Of a DNA stretch of 64,000 nt, positions 54,559 to 62,397 are shown piece after piece. Under the pieces are notes generated by a model that worked only from the letters and a program-made list of their open reading frames with translations, was not told the origin of the DNA and made no database searches. The DNA is from Opitutales bacterium (GTDB lineage Bacteria > Verrucomicrobiota > Verrucomicrobiia > Opitutales > UBA953). Each line of letters opens with the position of its first letter. The stretch's first letter is position 1. The stretch is taken from positions 1 through 64,000 of the forward strand of contig JAFSAO010000021.1 in assembly GCA_017440935.1 (NCBI GenBank). The letters run 5' to 3'. The position numbers and the translations under genes were made by a program.

Positions 54559-55899
54559 ATGAACAAATTTACGAAAATTACAATCGGTGTTGCGCTCACG
54601 TTTTTATCGGCGATGAGCGCGGGAACGGCGGCGGAGAACGGGCGCGTTCCCGTAATTGCGGGCGATGAAGATCACGCGCCCGTTTGGGAAACGCGGGACG
54701 AGCGCGATGCACGCATGAAGTGGTGGCGCGATGCGAAGTTCGGCATGTTTATTCACTACGGGCTTTATTCGGGCTTGGGCGGTTTGTGGCGCGGCGTTCC
54801 GGGCGGAACGGAATGGATTCAGAAAAACGTCGAAGTCGATACCGAAACGTATCGCAAGGAAACGCTTCCGCGCCTCAAGCCGCGTGCGAAAATCGCGAAA
54901 GCGTGGGCGGATTTGGCGAAGGAAGCCGGATGCCGCTACGCCGTTTTTACGACGAAGCACCACGAGGGTTTTGCGATGTTTGATTCTGCGGAAACGGATT
55001 ATGATTCGCAGGAAAAATACGGGCGCGATTTCGCGCGGGAATTTGTCGATGCTTTTCGCGGGAACGGTATGCGCATCGGGTTTTATCATTCCGTTATCGA
55101 TTGGGCGCATCCGAAATATGATTACACGATTTGTCCGGATTTGTGTTATCCGAAAAACCAGATTGCGTGGCGCAAAGGTGTTCCCGGGCGAGAAATCGAC
55201 CACTCCGTTTATCTCGATTATCTGAAAAATCAGGTGCGGGAATTGCTCACGAATTACGGAAAAATCGACGTGATTTGGTGGGATTATTCTCAGGGCGCGG
55301 CATCGGGAAAACGCGGTTGGGACGCTCCCGCGCTAATTGAGCTTTGCCGCAAGCTCCAGCCCGGAATCATTATGAACAACCGCCTCTACGCGTATTCCGG
55401 ATTCGACAAAAACACGGACGTGAAACTCGATTTGCGCTGCGGCGACACCATGACGCCGGAAAAGCACGTTCCCGCGAAAGGTTATCCCGACACAGATTGG
55501 GAAACCTGCATGACCGTCGGCGATAAGTGGGGCTTCAACCGCTTTGATACGAATTTTAAATCCGTTGAAACCGTCGTGCGCCAGCTTCAGGAATGCGCGG
55601 CAAAAGGCGGGAATTTGCTTTTGAATATCGGACCGCGGGCGGACGGAAGCATTCCCGACGGTGTGGTGAAAGTTTTTCGCGGTGTCGGCAAATGGCTTCG
55701 CGTCAACGGCGAGGCAATTTACGGAACGCGTCCGTATTTCGGTTTTGAGGGCGTGCTTGCGACGCAGAGCGAAGACGGAAAAAGTATTTACGTTTTTCTG
55801 CCGCCGGCGGGAACGCCGCTTCCGGAAACGCTTCCGGCAGGGGAAATCCTCGGCGGGAACGCCGATGCGCTTTGTCCGGTCTTGAAAATTGAAATTTAG
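54559..55899 (+). CDS. Secreted alpha-L-fucosidase, GH29
   Basis: The enzyme hydrolyses terminal alpha-fucose from glycans. The 446 residues start with a signal peptide (residues 1-25). Family motifs: KWWRDAKFGMFIHYGLYS, FTTKHHEGFAMFDS, GFYHSVIDW and the nucleophile region DVIWWDYSQG, with the likely nucleophile Asp near residue 242. The C-terminal beta-sandwich is short. It pairs in function with the GH20 hexosaminidase and suits mucin use. Its start is 22 bp after mpl, but the functions are unrelated, so co-transcription may be incidental. A hairpin overlaps its stop codon. Confidence 0.94.
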   Translation: MNKFTKITIGVALTFLSAMSAGTAAENGRVPVIAGDEDHAPVWETRDERDARMKWWRDAKFGMFIHYGLYSGLGGLWRGVPGGTEWIQKNVEVDTETYRKETLPRLKPRAKIAKAWADLAKEAGCRYAVFTTKHHEGFAMFDSAETDYDSQEKYGRDFAREFVDAFRGNGMRIGFYHSVIDWAHPKYDYTICPDLCYPKNQIAWRKGVPGREIDHSVYLDYLKNQVRELLTNYGKIDVIWWDYSQGAASGKRGWDAPALIELCRKLQPGIIMNNRLYAYSGFDKNTDVKLDLRCGDTMTPEKHVPAKGYPDTDWETCMTVGDKWGFNRFDTNFKSVETVVRQLQECAAKGGNLLLNIGPRADGSIPDGVVKVFRGVGKWLRVNGEAIYGTRPYFGFEGVLATQSEDGKSIYVFLPPAGTPLPETLPAGEILGGNADALCPVLKIEI

Positions 55900-55924
55900 C
55901 GAAGCGTTGGCTTCGCCAAATTTC
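55891..55924 (+). terminator. Hairpin overlapping the fucosidase stop codon
   Basis: GAAATTTaGCGAAGC and GCTTCGCcAAATTTC pair around a GTTG loop; the TAG stop is inside the left arm. A related hairpin (GAAATTTGCC/GGCAAATTTC) sits at 56109-56131. There is no long T-run, so termination strength is uncertain. The rest of the 275-bp gap to the kinase gene holds TTCGCAATTCGGAATTTG-type repeats and no gene. Confidence 0.6.
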
Positions 55925-56174
55925 AATCAATTGCGAATCCCGAATGATTACCAAGGATGGAAAAAGGAACGTATGGCTACGAGTGATTCTCGGGATTACG
56001 AACAAGAGTTGAAGTTCTTTCCCGCCACGCCGAAGACCGGGAGGTCTTCGTTCTCAATTTTTGACGGCACTTCATTCGCAATTCGGAATTTGAAATTCGA
56101 GATTAATTGAAATTTGCCTGCGGCAAATTTCAATTTGCGGGAACGCGGGAACGCGTCTAACCTCTCGCGCCATT

Positions 56175-57386
56175 ATGGCGGCAAAGAAAAACAGCGGTAG
56201 CGGTCGTCGTGTATCCTCGATCGAACGCATTTTGGGGCGACTCGACGACTTGGATTCCGCAAATTTGACGATTCTGGTGCAACGGCTTGCGCGGGAACGC
56301 GGTTTGTTTGAAATGCTTTTCGATACGATTGACGAGGGTATTCTCGTCATCGATTCGGCGGGAACAATCGAATACTCGAACCGTGCCGGAATGCGCATGA
56401 TCGGCTTGCGCGGGAACGAACCCGGGTCCGCCGTGCTGTGGAAACTCGTTCCTGATTTGGCGCGTTCGCTGGATTTTCTGGAGGACGAAGGTTTGGCTCC
56501 GAACATCGCTCGCGATGCCGAAATTTTTTATCCCGAACACCGTTGGTTGCGCTTGCAAATCAGCCGCATTTCACTCGGCGGTAGTGAGGGCGTTCCCGCA
56601 CGCTTTGTCGTGATCTTGCGTGATATCACGGCGGATCGCGAATCCACCGAGGAAATGATTGAAAGCGAGCGCGTGAACTCGATTTTCACGCTGGCAGCAA
56701 GTGTTGCTCACGAAATCGGAAATCCGCTCAATTCGATGAAAATTCACTTGGAGCTGATTCGCCGCAAACTCGCCAAGCTCGATGTTTCCGAGAAATCTGC
56801 GGGTTCGCTGAAAAATTCCGTCGGAATTTGCCTCGAAGAAATCGCGCGGCTCGACGATATTTTGAAAAACTTTCTCGGCGCAATCCGCCCGCAGAAGCCT
56901 GCGCTCGTGAAAACGAATCTCGTGGAAATAGTAATCGACGTGCTCGGTGTGCAGAAAATCGAACTGGAAAATCGCAACATCCGCTGTTCGATGATTCAGG
57001 CGTGCAAGGAACTTCCCGTCGTTCTCGGCGACGAATCGCAACTCAAGCAACTCATTTTCAATGTTACGAAAAACGCGATGGAAGCCATGCAGGACGGCGG
57101 TAGCATCGCGATCGAGCTCGATTGCGACGACGCGTTTGTTTATTTGCGTGTAAAGGATTCCGGCTGCGGAATCAGCCGCGATGATATTTCCAAAATTTAC
57201 GAACCGTTCTTCACCACGAAAAACAACGGGCACGGGCTGGGCATGATGATTGTCATGCGCATCATGCGGGAACACGGCGGGCAGGTCGGACTCGACAGCA
57301 CGCCCGGAAAAGGCACGACTGTCACCCTTCAATTCCCGAAGCCCGGCGCGCGTGCGCGTATGCTTCCGCCGACGCATAAAGACTAA
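56175..57386 (+). CDS. PAS-containing sensor histidine kinase (orphan)
   Basis: The product has 403 residues with no transmembrane segment, so cytoplasmic. A PAS-like domain occupies about residues 45-150 (FDTIDEGILVIDSAGTIEYSN). The HisKA box is SVAHEIGNPLNSMK with phospho-acceptor His179. The ATPase domain shows the N box (NVTKNAMEAM), G1 box (VKDSGCGIS), the F box (IYEPFFTTK) and G2 (GHGLGMMIV). The sequence resembles NtrB-type kinases. No response regulator is adjacent, so its partner is elsewhere. DUF192 follows four bases after its stop. Confidence 0.93.
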   Translation: MAAKKNSGSGRRVSSIERILGRLDDLDSANLTILVQRLARERGLFEMLFDTIDEGILVIDSAGTIEYSNRAGMRMIGLRGNEPGSAVLWKLVPDLARSLDFLEDEGLAPNIARDAEIFYPEHRWLRLQISRISLGGSEGVPARFVVILRDITADRESTEEMIESERVNSIFTLAASVAHEIGNPLNSMKIHLELIRRKLAKLDVSEKSAGSLKNSVGICLEEIARLDDILKNFLGAIRPQKPALVKTNLVEIVIDVLGVQKIELENRNIRCSMIQACKELPVVLGDESQLKQLIFNVTKNAMEAMQDGGSIAIELDCDDAFVYLRVKDSGCGISRDDISKIYEPFFTTKNNGHGLGMMIVMRIMREHGGQVGLDSTPGKGTTVTLQFPKPGARARMLPPTHKD

Positions 57387-57390
57387 GCCG

Positions 57391-57939
57391 ATGTCTTTTT
57401 TGAAAAAAATATTGGTTTGCACGGCGCTGTTGCTCGGTGTCGGCGCGTGTGCGTTTTTCGTCCGCGAGAACGCCTTCGATGCGTTCGGCGTTCCCGCGCG
57501 GGAATGTAAGAGCTTCGAGGCGGCGTTCCCGCTTACGCTCGGCGGAAAAAAACTTTCCGTCCGTGCGGCGATTACGGAATTGGAGCGCCAGCGGGGCTTG
57601 ACGGGTTGCCGCGGCTTGCCCGAAAATTCCGGCATGATTTTCGTTTATCCGGACGAATCGCGGCGCGGTTTTTGGATGCGCAGCGTTCCCGTGGGTTTGT
57701 CGGTCGGATTTTTTGACGCGAACGGAATTTTGCTCGAAACACACGAGATGCGCGCGAACGATTTGTCCGTAACATCGTCTCGAAGCGAGCGTGTAAAATT
57801 TGTGCTGGAAATGCCGTCGGGCTGGTTCGACGAAAACGGCGTGCGTGCGGGAACGGCGCTTTCGTTGCGGGAACTCGCGGGAATTGTCGGGCAACGCGGA
57901 TTTTCCCCGGAAAAGTTTGAAATTCGCCCGGAAGAATAA
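57391..57939 (+). CDS. DUF192 protein, probable lipoprotein
   Basis: The product has 182 residues. A hydrophobic segment at 5-20 ending LLGVGAC suggests a lipobox, Cys20, or an uncleaved anchor. The DUF192 core is visible: ITELERQRGLTGCRGLPENSGMIFVY (cited in part) and FWMRSVPVGLSVGFFDANG. The frame extends upstream in the kinase gene, but the ATG at 57391 gives the signal-like start. It lies directly behind the kinase gene, probably in one transcript. Function of DUF192 is unknown. Confidence 0.85.
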   Translation: MSFLKKILVCTALLLGVGACAFFVRENAFDAFGVPARECKSFEAAFPLTLGGKKLSVRAAITELERQRGLTGCRGLPENSGMIFVYPDESRRGFWMRSVPVGLSVGFFDANGILLETHEMRANDLSVTSSRSERVKFVLEMPSGWFDENGVRAGTALSLRELAGIVGQRGFSPEKFEIRPEE

Positions 57940-57987
57940 ATTTCCGCTTTACGTTTCCGGGCAAAAAAATCAGCATCAGAGCCTTTC

Positions 57988-58326
57988 ATGAAAACACTTT
58001 TTCAAAAGATCGCAGATCGCGAAATCCCCTCAAAAATGGTTTACGAGGACGATATTTGTTTCGCGATTGAAGACATCAATCCGCAGGCTCCGGTTCACAT
58101 TCTCGTCATTCCCAAACGCGTGATTGCGCGCCTTTCCTCGGCAACGGATTCCGACGCGGGAACGCTCGGGCATTTGCTCGTTGTCGCGGGAAAAGTGGCG
58201 GCGGAACGCGGGCTTTCCGGCGGTTTCCGCACGGTCATCAATTCCGGTCCGGACGCGGGCGAAACGGTTCCGCACTTGCACGTTCACCTCATTGGCGGGC
58301 GTAAACTTGCGTGGCCTCCGGGTTGA
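57988..58326 (+). CDS. hinT: HIT-family nucleotide hydrolase (HinT-like)
   Basis: The product has 112 residues. The histidine triad H96-L-H98-V-H100 (HLHVHLIGG) is intact, with the N-terminal IPSKMVYEDDICFAIEDINPQAPVH region of HinT. It hydrolyses purine phosphoramidates such as adenylyl-lysine. Third in line after the kinase and DUF192 genes. Confidence 0.95.
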   Translation: MKTLFQKIADREIPSKMVYEDDICFAIEDINPQAPVHILVIPKRVIARLSSATDSDAGTLGHLLVVAGKVAAERGLSGGFRTVINSGPDAGETVPHLHVHLIGGRKLAWPPG

Positions 58327-58382
58327 TTTTCCTTTCGCAGATAAATTTTTTCACAACAACGTATTTTTGAAATTCATAAAAA

Positions 58383-58898
58383 ATGGCAACCTCCTTTAAT
58401 CGTAAAAAAACGGTCGGCGCCTTCGGTTCGAGCAAGATTCGCGAAGTCGGCTATCACTATGAAACGCTTCTGAATGAGCGCGCGGAACCGATTCCGGCAG
58501 CTCCGGGCGATCCGAATCGTCCGAATATTGCGAACATGATTATCGAATTTTCCCGCCCCGTGATCGCGCAGGCGGGCGGAAATCACACCGCGATTCGCGG
58601 CGCGATGAACGTGGCGATTCTGCTGTGGAACGCGATTGTTGAAGGCGATGTCGCGATTGCGGCGGCACGCGAAAAACTCTTGGCGCTTCCGGATGCCTCG
58701 CCGGAACAGATTGATGCACTCATCGAATCCCTGCGGGAACGCAAAGATGCGGTTGCGCCCGGCGTGAACCAAGTCGTGCGCAAGTTTAACCTGAACTTCA
58801 CAAAGCACGGCATTTCGTTCAATGTGACGACGGCGCCCGGTTCCAAGGTTGAAGGCGTTGAAAAATCGCCGAACATTGCCGCTCTCGGCGCGAAATAA
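58383..58898 (+). CDS. Hypothetical 171-residue protein
   Basis: I do not recognise this protein. It is soluble, without signal peptide, with a helix-rich middle (HTAIRGAMNVAILLWNAIVEGD and SPEQIDALIESLRERKDAV, cited in part) and a C-terminal segment (NFTKHGISFNVTTAPGSKVEG). A single-domain protein that looks real: normal codon use, normal word density (one copy), an end marked by a strong terminator. It follows hinT with 56 bp between. No motif to suggest enzyme activity. Confidence 0.7.
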   Translation: MATSFNRKKTVGAFGSSKIREVGYHYETLLNERAEPIPAAPGDPNRPNIANMIIEFSRPVIAQAGGNHTAIRGAMNVAILLWNAIVEGDVAIAAAREKLLALPDASPEQIDALIESLRERKDAVAPGVNQVVRKFNLNFTKHGISFNVTTAPGSKVEGVEKSPNIAALGAK

Positions 58899-58930
58899 AA
58901 AAATCCGGAATTCGGGATTTGAAATTAAAA

Positions 58931-58967
58931 AAAAATTAGCGAACGTTTTTCGTTCGCTAATTTTTTT
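58931..58967. terminator. Bidirectional terminator between convergent genes
   Basis: AAATTAGCGAACG and CGTTCGCTAATTT pair around a five-T loop, with an A-run on one side and T-run on the other. It ends the 58383 gene and the minus-strand aguA, overlapping the aguA stop. Confidence 0.92.
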
Positions 58968-59997
58968 ACGCCGGTTGTTGCTGGGAAAGGCAGTGGAAAG
59001 AACCGCCTTCGATGAGAATAATCCGCGAATCCAAGCCGATGATTTTGCGTTGCGGGAACGCGTCGCCGATGATCCCGAGCGCGCGATCGTCGCTGCTTTG
59101 TCCGTAGACGGGAACGATGACGGCATCGTTCAAGATCAGGAAATTCGCGTAGCTCGGCGGCAAGTCGCGCCCGGCGAGCGTGAACGGTTCCGGCATCGGC
59201 AGTTCGAGCACATCGAATTTTCCGCCTTCGGGCGTTTTCAGCGCGCGAAGTTGTTCCAGATTTTGTTTGAGCGGTTCGAAATTCGGGTGCGCGGGATCGC
59301 TTTCGGAAACGGCGAGAATCGCGCGCGGAGCGATAAAGCGAGCGAGGTTGTCGATGTGCCCGTCCGTATCGTCGTTTGCGAGTCCGTTGGAAATCCACAG
59401 AATTTCGTCGATACCGAGTCCGTTTTTGAGAGATTTCTCAAACGCCGCATCATCGCGTCCTTCGGCTCGGTTCGGGTTTTTCTGAACGCATTCCGTCGTG
59501 AGCAAAAGTCCGTCGCCGCTGAGCTCGACGGCACCGCCTTCGAGTTCGAACGGGAACGCAAAGCGTTGCATTCCGAGGGATTTTGCGATGCGTGCGGGAA
59601 TTTCGTTGTCGAGGTTCGCCGTAAATTTTCCGCCCCAGCCGTTGAAAATCCAGTCCGTGAGCGCAACTTCGCCCGTTGTGTCGTTTTTCACGAAAAGCGG
59701 TCCGTGGTCGCGGCACCAAACATCGTTTGCCGGGTGATCGAAGAAGCGAACTACGGATAAATCCGCTTTCGCTTCGTTCAGATATTTGAGCGCCTGTTCG
59801 CGGAGCGTTCCCGCGGCGCAATTCAGACAGACCGGCTCGTGGTGTGAAATCGTCGCCACAAATGCGGCGTATTGCTGGAGAAGCAGCTCGAAATGCCCCG
59901 GCCAGAGCACGGGATTGGTCGGCCAAGTCAGCCAAATTGCCGCCTGTTTTTCCCATTCGGCAGGCATACGGAAACCGAGTTCGCGGGGAGATGTCAT
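58966..59997 (-). CDS. aguA: Agmatine deiminase
   Basis: The enzyme converts agmatine to N-carbamoylputrescine and ammonia. The 343 residues show the family order: MPAEWEKQAAIWLTWP (about 11-26), DVWCRDHGPLFV (about 91-103), NGWGGKF, EGGAVE, DGHIDNLARF and the catalytic Cys336 in GGSFHCLSQQQPA. No partner N-carbamoylputrescine amidase (aguB) lies in the window. It is probably cytoplasmic and supports polyamine synthesis. It could instead be annotated as peptidyl-arginine deiminase-like, but the length and lack of signal fit AguA. Confidence 0.95.
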   Translation of the reverse strand: MTSPRELGFRMPAEWEKQAAIWLTWPTNPVLWPGHFELLLQQYAAFVATISHHEPVCLNCAAGTLREQALKYLNEAKADLSVVRFFDHPANDVWCRDHGPLFVKNDTTGEVALTDWIFNGWGGKFTANLDNEIPARIAKSLGMQRFAFPFELEGGAVELSGDGLLLTTECVQKNPNRAEGRDDAAFEKSLKNGLGIDEILWISNGLANDDTDGHIDNLARFIAPRAILAVSESDPAHPNFEPLKQNLEQLRALKTPEGGKFDVLELPMPEPFTLAGRDLPPSYANFLILNDAVIVPVYGQSSDDRALGIIGDAFPQRKIIGLDSRIILIEGGSFHCLSQQQPA

Positions 59998-60091
59998 TTT
60001 AGTTGAAAATTAAAAGTTTTTTAGCTCCAAGCATCAAATATCAGGAATCAAGCACTTTGCCTGAGGCTCGGAGCTTGATGTCTGGTGCTTT

Positions 60092-60616
60092 TTAGAGCGC
60101 CCAAAGGTAGGATTGGCGATAGACGAGGAGTTTTCCGTCCGGTGCGGTAACGGAAATCTGCCATGCGCTCGGGCGCGCTTTTTTCTTCGCCGTCGGCCAC
60201 GCCTCGCCGGTCAAACCGAGCAGAATTTCCCCGGAAACGGTGCTCGTAAATTCCGGAAGCACGAATTCCGCCGTTTGTTCGCCGACTTTGTCCGGTCGGA
60301 AATAGCGCAACGTCGCCTTGCTTCCGGCGGGAATTTTTTCTCCCGTTTCGAGTCCGAGGACGAAGTAAAGCCCTTCGCGGATTTCCGGATTTGTGCGCAA
60401 AACGCAACTGCAACCGGAATTTTCCCTGTCGGTGAAATATTCCGAAATGCGCTTAAAATCCTGTGCGTCCTTCCACGCGAAAACGGCGTAGGAAATCGGA
60501 ACGGTCGAGCCGTTTGCCGTCGGCGGAGGCGAAGGCGGAACTTGGCAGGAAGTCAAAAAAAGCCAACAGACGGCGAAGAGCACAAGGGTCGTGAGTGTCG
60601 TGAAAATTTTGGTCAT
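60092..60616 (-). CDS. Lipoprotein of unknown function
   Basis: The product has 174 residues from ATG 60616 (five codons after an alternative). A lipoprotein signal ends in LTSC with Cys24, followed by a Pro-rich linker (PPSPPPTANG). The mature part is beta-rich with a Cys pair (GCSC near residue 69) and includes LLGLTGEAWPT and SAWQISVTAPDGKLLVYRQSYLWAL. It is probably anchored in the outer membrane. No family recognised. It lies alone between aguA and the small basic gene. Confidence 0.8.
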   Translation of the reverse strand: MTKIFTTLTTLVLFAVCWLFLTSCQVPPSPPPTANGSTVPISYAVFAWKDAQDFKRISEYFTDRENSGCSCVLRTNPEIREGLYFVLGLETGEKIPAGSKATLRYFRPDKVGEQTAEFVLPEFTSTVSGEILLGLTGEAWPTAKKKARPSAWQISVTAPDGKLLVYRQSYLWAL

Positions 60617-60663
60617 GACGAATGCAAGCATTTGGAGGGAAAATTTGGTCTAAGGAAAAAGGA

Positions 60664-60696
60664 ACGTTCCCGCGCCCGAAACCCGGACGCGGGAAC
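60664..60696 (-). terminator. Terminator of the small basic gene from an inverted word pair
   Basis: CGTTCCCGCG and CGCGGGAACG flank a stem-loop with CCCG/CCGG; on the minus strand the hairpin is followed by a T-rich stretch (CCTTTTTCC). It lies 14 bases past the 36-residue ORF. Confidence 0.82.
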
Positions 60697-60709
60697 GCAC
60701 GAAGCGGAA

Positions 60710-60820
60710 TTATTTGCGCTTCTTCGACGCCGCGATAGCTTCGGCAATACGTTCTTTGCAACGTTTTTGGTAAGCGATACGGCGGCGGCGTTTGTTTTCC
60801 TTATTGTATTGTTTGCCCAT
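60710..60820 (-). CDS. 36-residue highly basic protein
   Basis: An ORF of 36 codons from ATG 60820 to TAA 60710. The sequence begins MGKQYNKENKRRRR and ends ASKKRK, with 16 Lys/Arg in 36 residues. It resembles small ribosome-type basic proteins present in several PVC bacteria, which bind RNA, but I cannot name it. It has its own terminator made of an inverted word pair. The leader AACAAAAATT before the ATG has no Shine-Dalgarno. Likely real because of normal spacing and a matching terminator. Confidence 0.78.
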   Translation of the reverse strand: MGKQYNKENKRRRRIAYQKRCKERIAEAIAASKKRK

Positions 60821-61033
60821 AATTTTTGTTGTTTTGGAGTGATAAAAATAAGCGGGAATTGTGAAAAGGAATCAAATTTCGCCCGCGCTTGCAAGAAGGA
60901 GAAACGACATTTCTGCCGCTCCCGTATGCTGTGCGAAGTTTTGAACTACGAAATACACAGAATCCACGGAAAATTTTTACAAAAAAATCTGCGTATTCCT
61001 GCGTTATCGGAGCACTTTTCCCCTTTCTGTTTT

Positions 61034-61918
61034 TTAACTTTTTCGCGTGGCGAGGGCGCGAACGAGTTCGGTAAGAAATGCGTTGTTCCCGCCGATTTCC
61101 TCGCAGAGCGCAACGGCGCGCGCCGTCAGTTCGTTTGCGTGTTTTCGGGAATTTTCCATGCCGTGCAAACCGGGATAAGTCAGTTTGCGATTGTCCGCAT
61201 CGGCGTGAACGGGTTTGCCCATCGTTTCCGCGTCGCTCGTGAGGTCGAGAAGGTCATCAACGATTTGGAATGCAATTCCCGTGCAATGCCCGATTTCGTG
61301 CGCTTTTTTCAAAAGTTCGGCGTTCCCGCCACAGGCACCGAGGCGGAAGCCCATCGTCAGCGCGGCTTCGAGCAGGGCGGCGGTTTTATTTTCGTGGATA
61401 AAATCGAGGCGTTCCGGGGTGAGTTCTCCGCGCTCGCCGATGGTGTCTTCCACCTGCCCGCCGATGAGACGGCGGGAACCGGCGGCATCGGCAAGGTCGC
61501 GAATCAGCCCGACGGCGATTTCCGGCGTTCCCGCGTAGGCTTCTGCCAGGAGCGCGAATGCGTGCGTGAGCAAGGCATCTCCCGCGAGTAGGGCGAGGTC
61601 TTCGCGGAACTGCTTGTGGCAGCTCGGACGTCCGCGCCGCAAGTCCGAGTTGTCCATGCACGGCAAATCGTCATGGATAAGTGTATACGTGTGCAAACAT
61701 TCAAGCGCAACGCAGGCGGGAAGCGGGTCGAGCGCCGACGGGAACGTTTCGGCGGCGGCGAGCAGGAGTGCCGGGCGGATACGTTTTCCGCCCGCGCAAA
61801 GGCTGTAGCGCATCGCACGGTGAAGTTCCGCCGGGCGGGCGGTTTCCGGCGGAGTCCATTGCAGAATCGCTTTTTCCACGCGCTCGGCGCATTCGCACAT
61901 TTTTTCCGAGAAATTCAT
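61034..61918 (-). CDS. ispA: Farnesyl/geranyl diphosphate synthase
   Basis: The enzyme condenses isopentenyl and allylic diphosphates. The 294 residues carry the first aspartate-rich motif DDLPCMD (D83-D89), GGKRIRP (43-49), ENKTAALLEAA and the second aspartate-rich motif QIVDDLLD (about 215-222). The residues before the first motif (HTYTLIHDDLPCMD) with two residues inserted point to the bacterial FPP-type short-chain length. Length of product chain is not certain. A small intergenic gap separates it from higA. Confidence 0.93.
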   Translation of the reverse strand: MNFSEKMCECAERVEKAILQWTPPETARPAELHRAMRYSLCAGGKRIRPALLLAAAETFPSALDPLPACVALECLHTYTLIHDDLPCMDNSDLRRGRPSCHKQFREDLALLAGDALLTHAFALLAEAYAGTPEIAVGLIRDLADAAGSRRLIGGQVEDTIGERGELTPERLDFIHENKTAALLEAALTMGFRLGACGGNAELLKKAHEIGHCTGIAFQIVDDLLDLTSDAETMGKPVHADADNRKLTYPGLHGMENSRKHANELTARAVALCEEIGGNNAFLTELVRALATRKS

Positions 61919-61949
61919 GGGATTTTTTGGGGAGGAAGTGAAAATTGAT

Positions 61950-62249
61950 TTATGCGGCGGGAACGAGTGGCGTAATTTCTTCCAAATCCGCTTTATTAAT
62001 GGTGTTCATTGTCAACTCGTAGTCGTATCGTGCCTGAAAATTCATCCAAAACTGCGGAGTCATGTTGAGCGCGCGGGCGATACGAATCGCCGTTCCCGCC
62101 GTGATGCTGCGTTTGCCTGCGCAAATGGAGCAAATGGCACTTGCCGGAATTTTGCAGACTCGTGCGAAGCGGTACTGAGAAACTCCGAGTTCATCTAAGA
62201 TCTCTCTTAGATGTTCTCCTGGGTGAATGAGACGGATTTTTTTGCTCAT
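61950..62249 (-). CDS. higA: HigA-family antitoxin (XRE helix-turn-helix)
   Basis: The product has 99 residues with the HigA motif HPGEHLREILDELGVSQYRFAR (cited in part), DNA-binding helices and the C-terminal NMTPQFWMNFQARYDYEL. It normally represses its own operon and neutralises the HigB RNase. Here the upstream toxin gene is reduced to its last codons (62269-62328), so HigA appears to be an orphan. It may still act as a transcriptional regulator. Confidence 0.93.
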   Translation of the reverse strand: MSKKIRLIHPGEHLREILDELGVSQYRFARVCKIPASAICSICAGKRSITAGTAIRIARALNMTPQFWMNFQARYDYELTMNTINKADLEEITPLVPAA

Positions 62250-62268
62250 GAATTTTTTCTACAAATTT

Positions 62269-62328
62269 TTAATGGTAATCGCAGATTTTTACGTCGTAAG
62301 CGTTACCGTTTTCAAAACGAAAAACACA
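62269..62328 (-). pseudogene. higB: Remnant of a higB toxin gene (3' end only)
   Basis: On the minus strand the codons just upstream of higA read CVFRFENGNAYDVKICDYH and stop at 62269. This is the characteristic C-terminus of HigB/RelE-type toxins (RFENGNAYDVxIxDYH). An in-frame TGA sits immediately before it and no start or further toxin sequence is found up to the DUF2851 gene at 62396. The spacing to higA (19 bases to the ATG) is normal for higBA. I infer an internal deletion of the toxin. Confidence 0.8.
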
Positions 62329-62360
62329 TCAATCGCGGAGCTAAAAATGTTTTCGGTATA

Positions 62361-62397
62361 GTTACGCGTCAAGTAATTAATTACGCATTAAGTAATT
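62361..62397. repeat. Two direct 18-bp repeats upstream of the higB remnant
   Basis: GTTACGCGTCAAGTAATT (62361-62378) and ATTACGCATTAAGTAATT (62380-62397) match at 15 of 18 positions. They could be an operator of the higBA promoter region; a -10-like TATACC and -35-like TTGACG occur here but their spacing is unfavourable. Confidence 0.55.

Noticed and set aside
55889-56110. Short ORF after the fucosidase gene
   Set aside because: It runs through palindromes and repeat phrases, overlaps the fucosidase stop and has no coding character.
60821-61033. A gene in the gap before ispA
   Set aside because: Only repeat phrases (TACACAGAATCCACGG and similar) and A/T-rich sequence; the open frames are antisense shadows of ispA.
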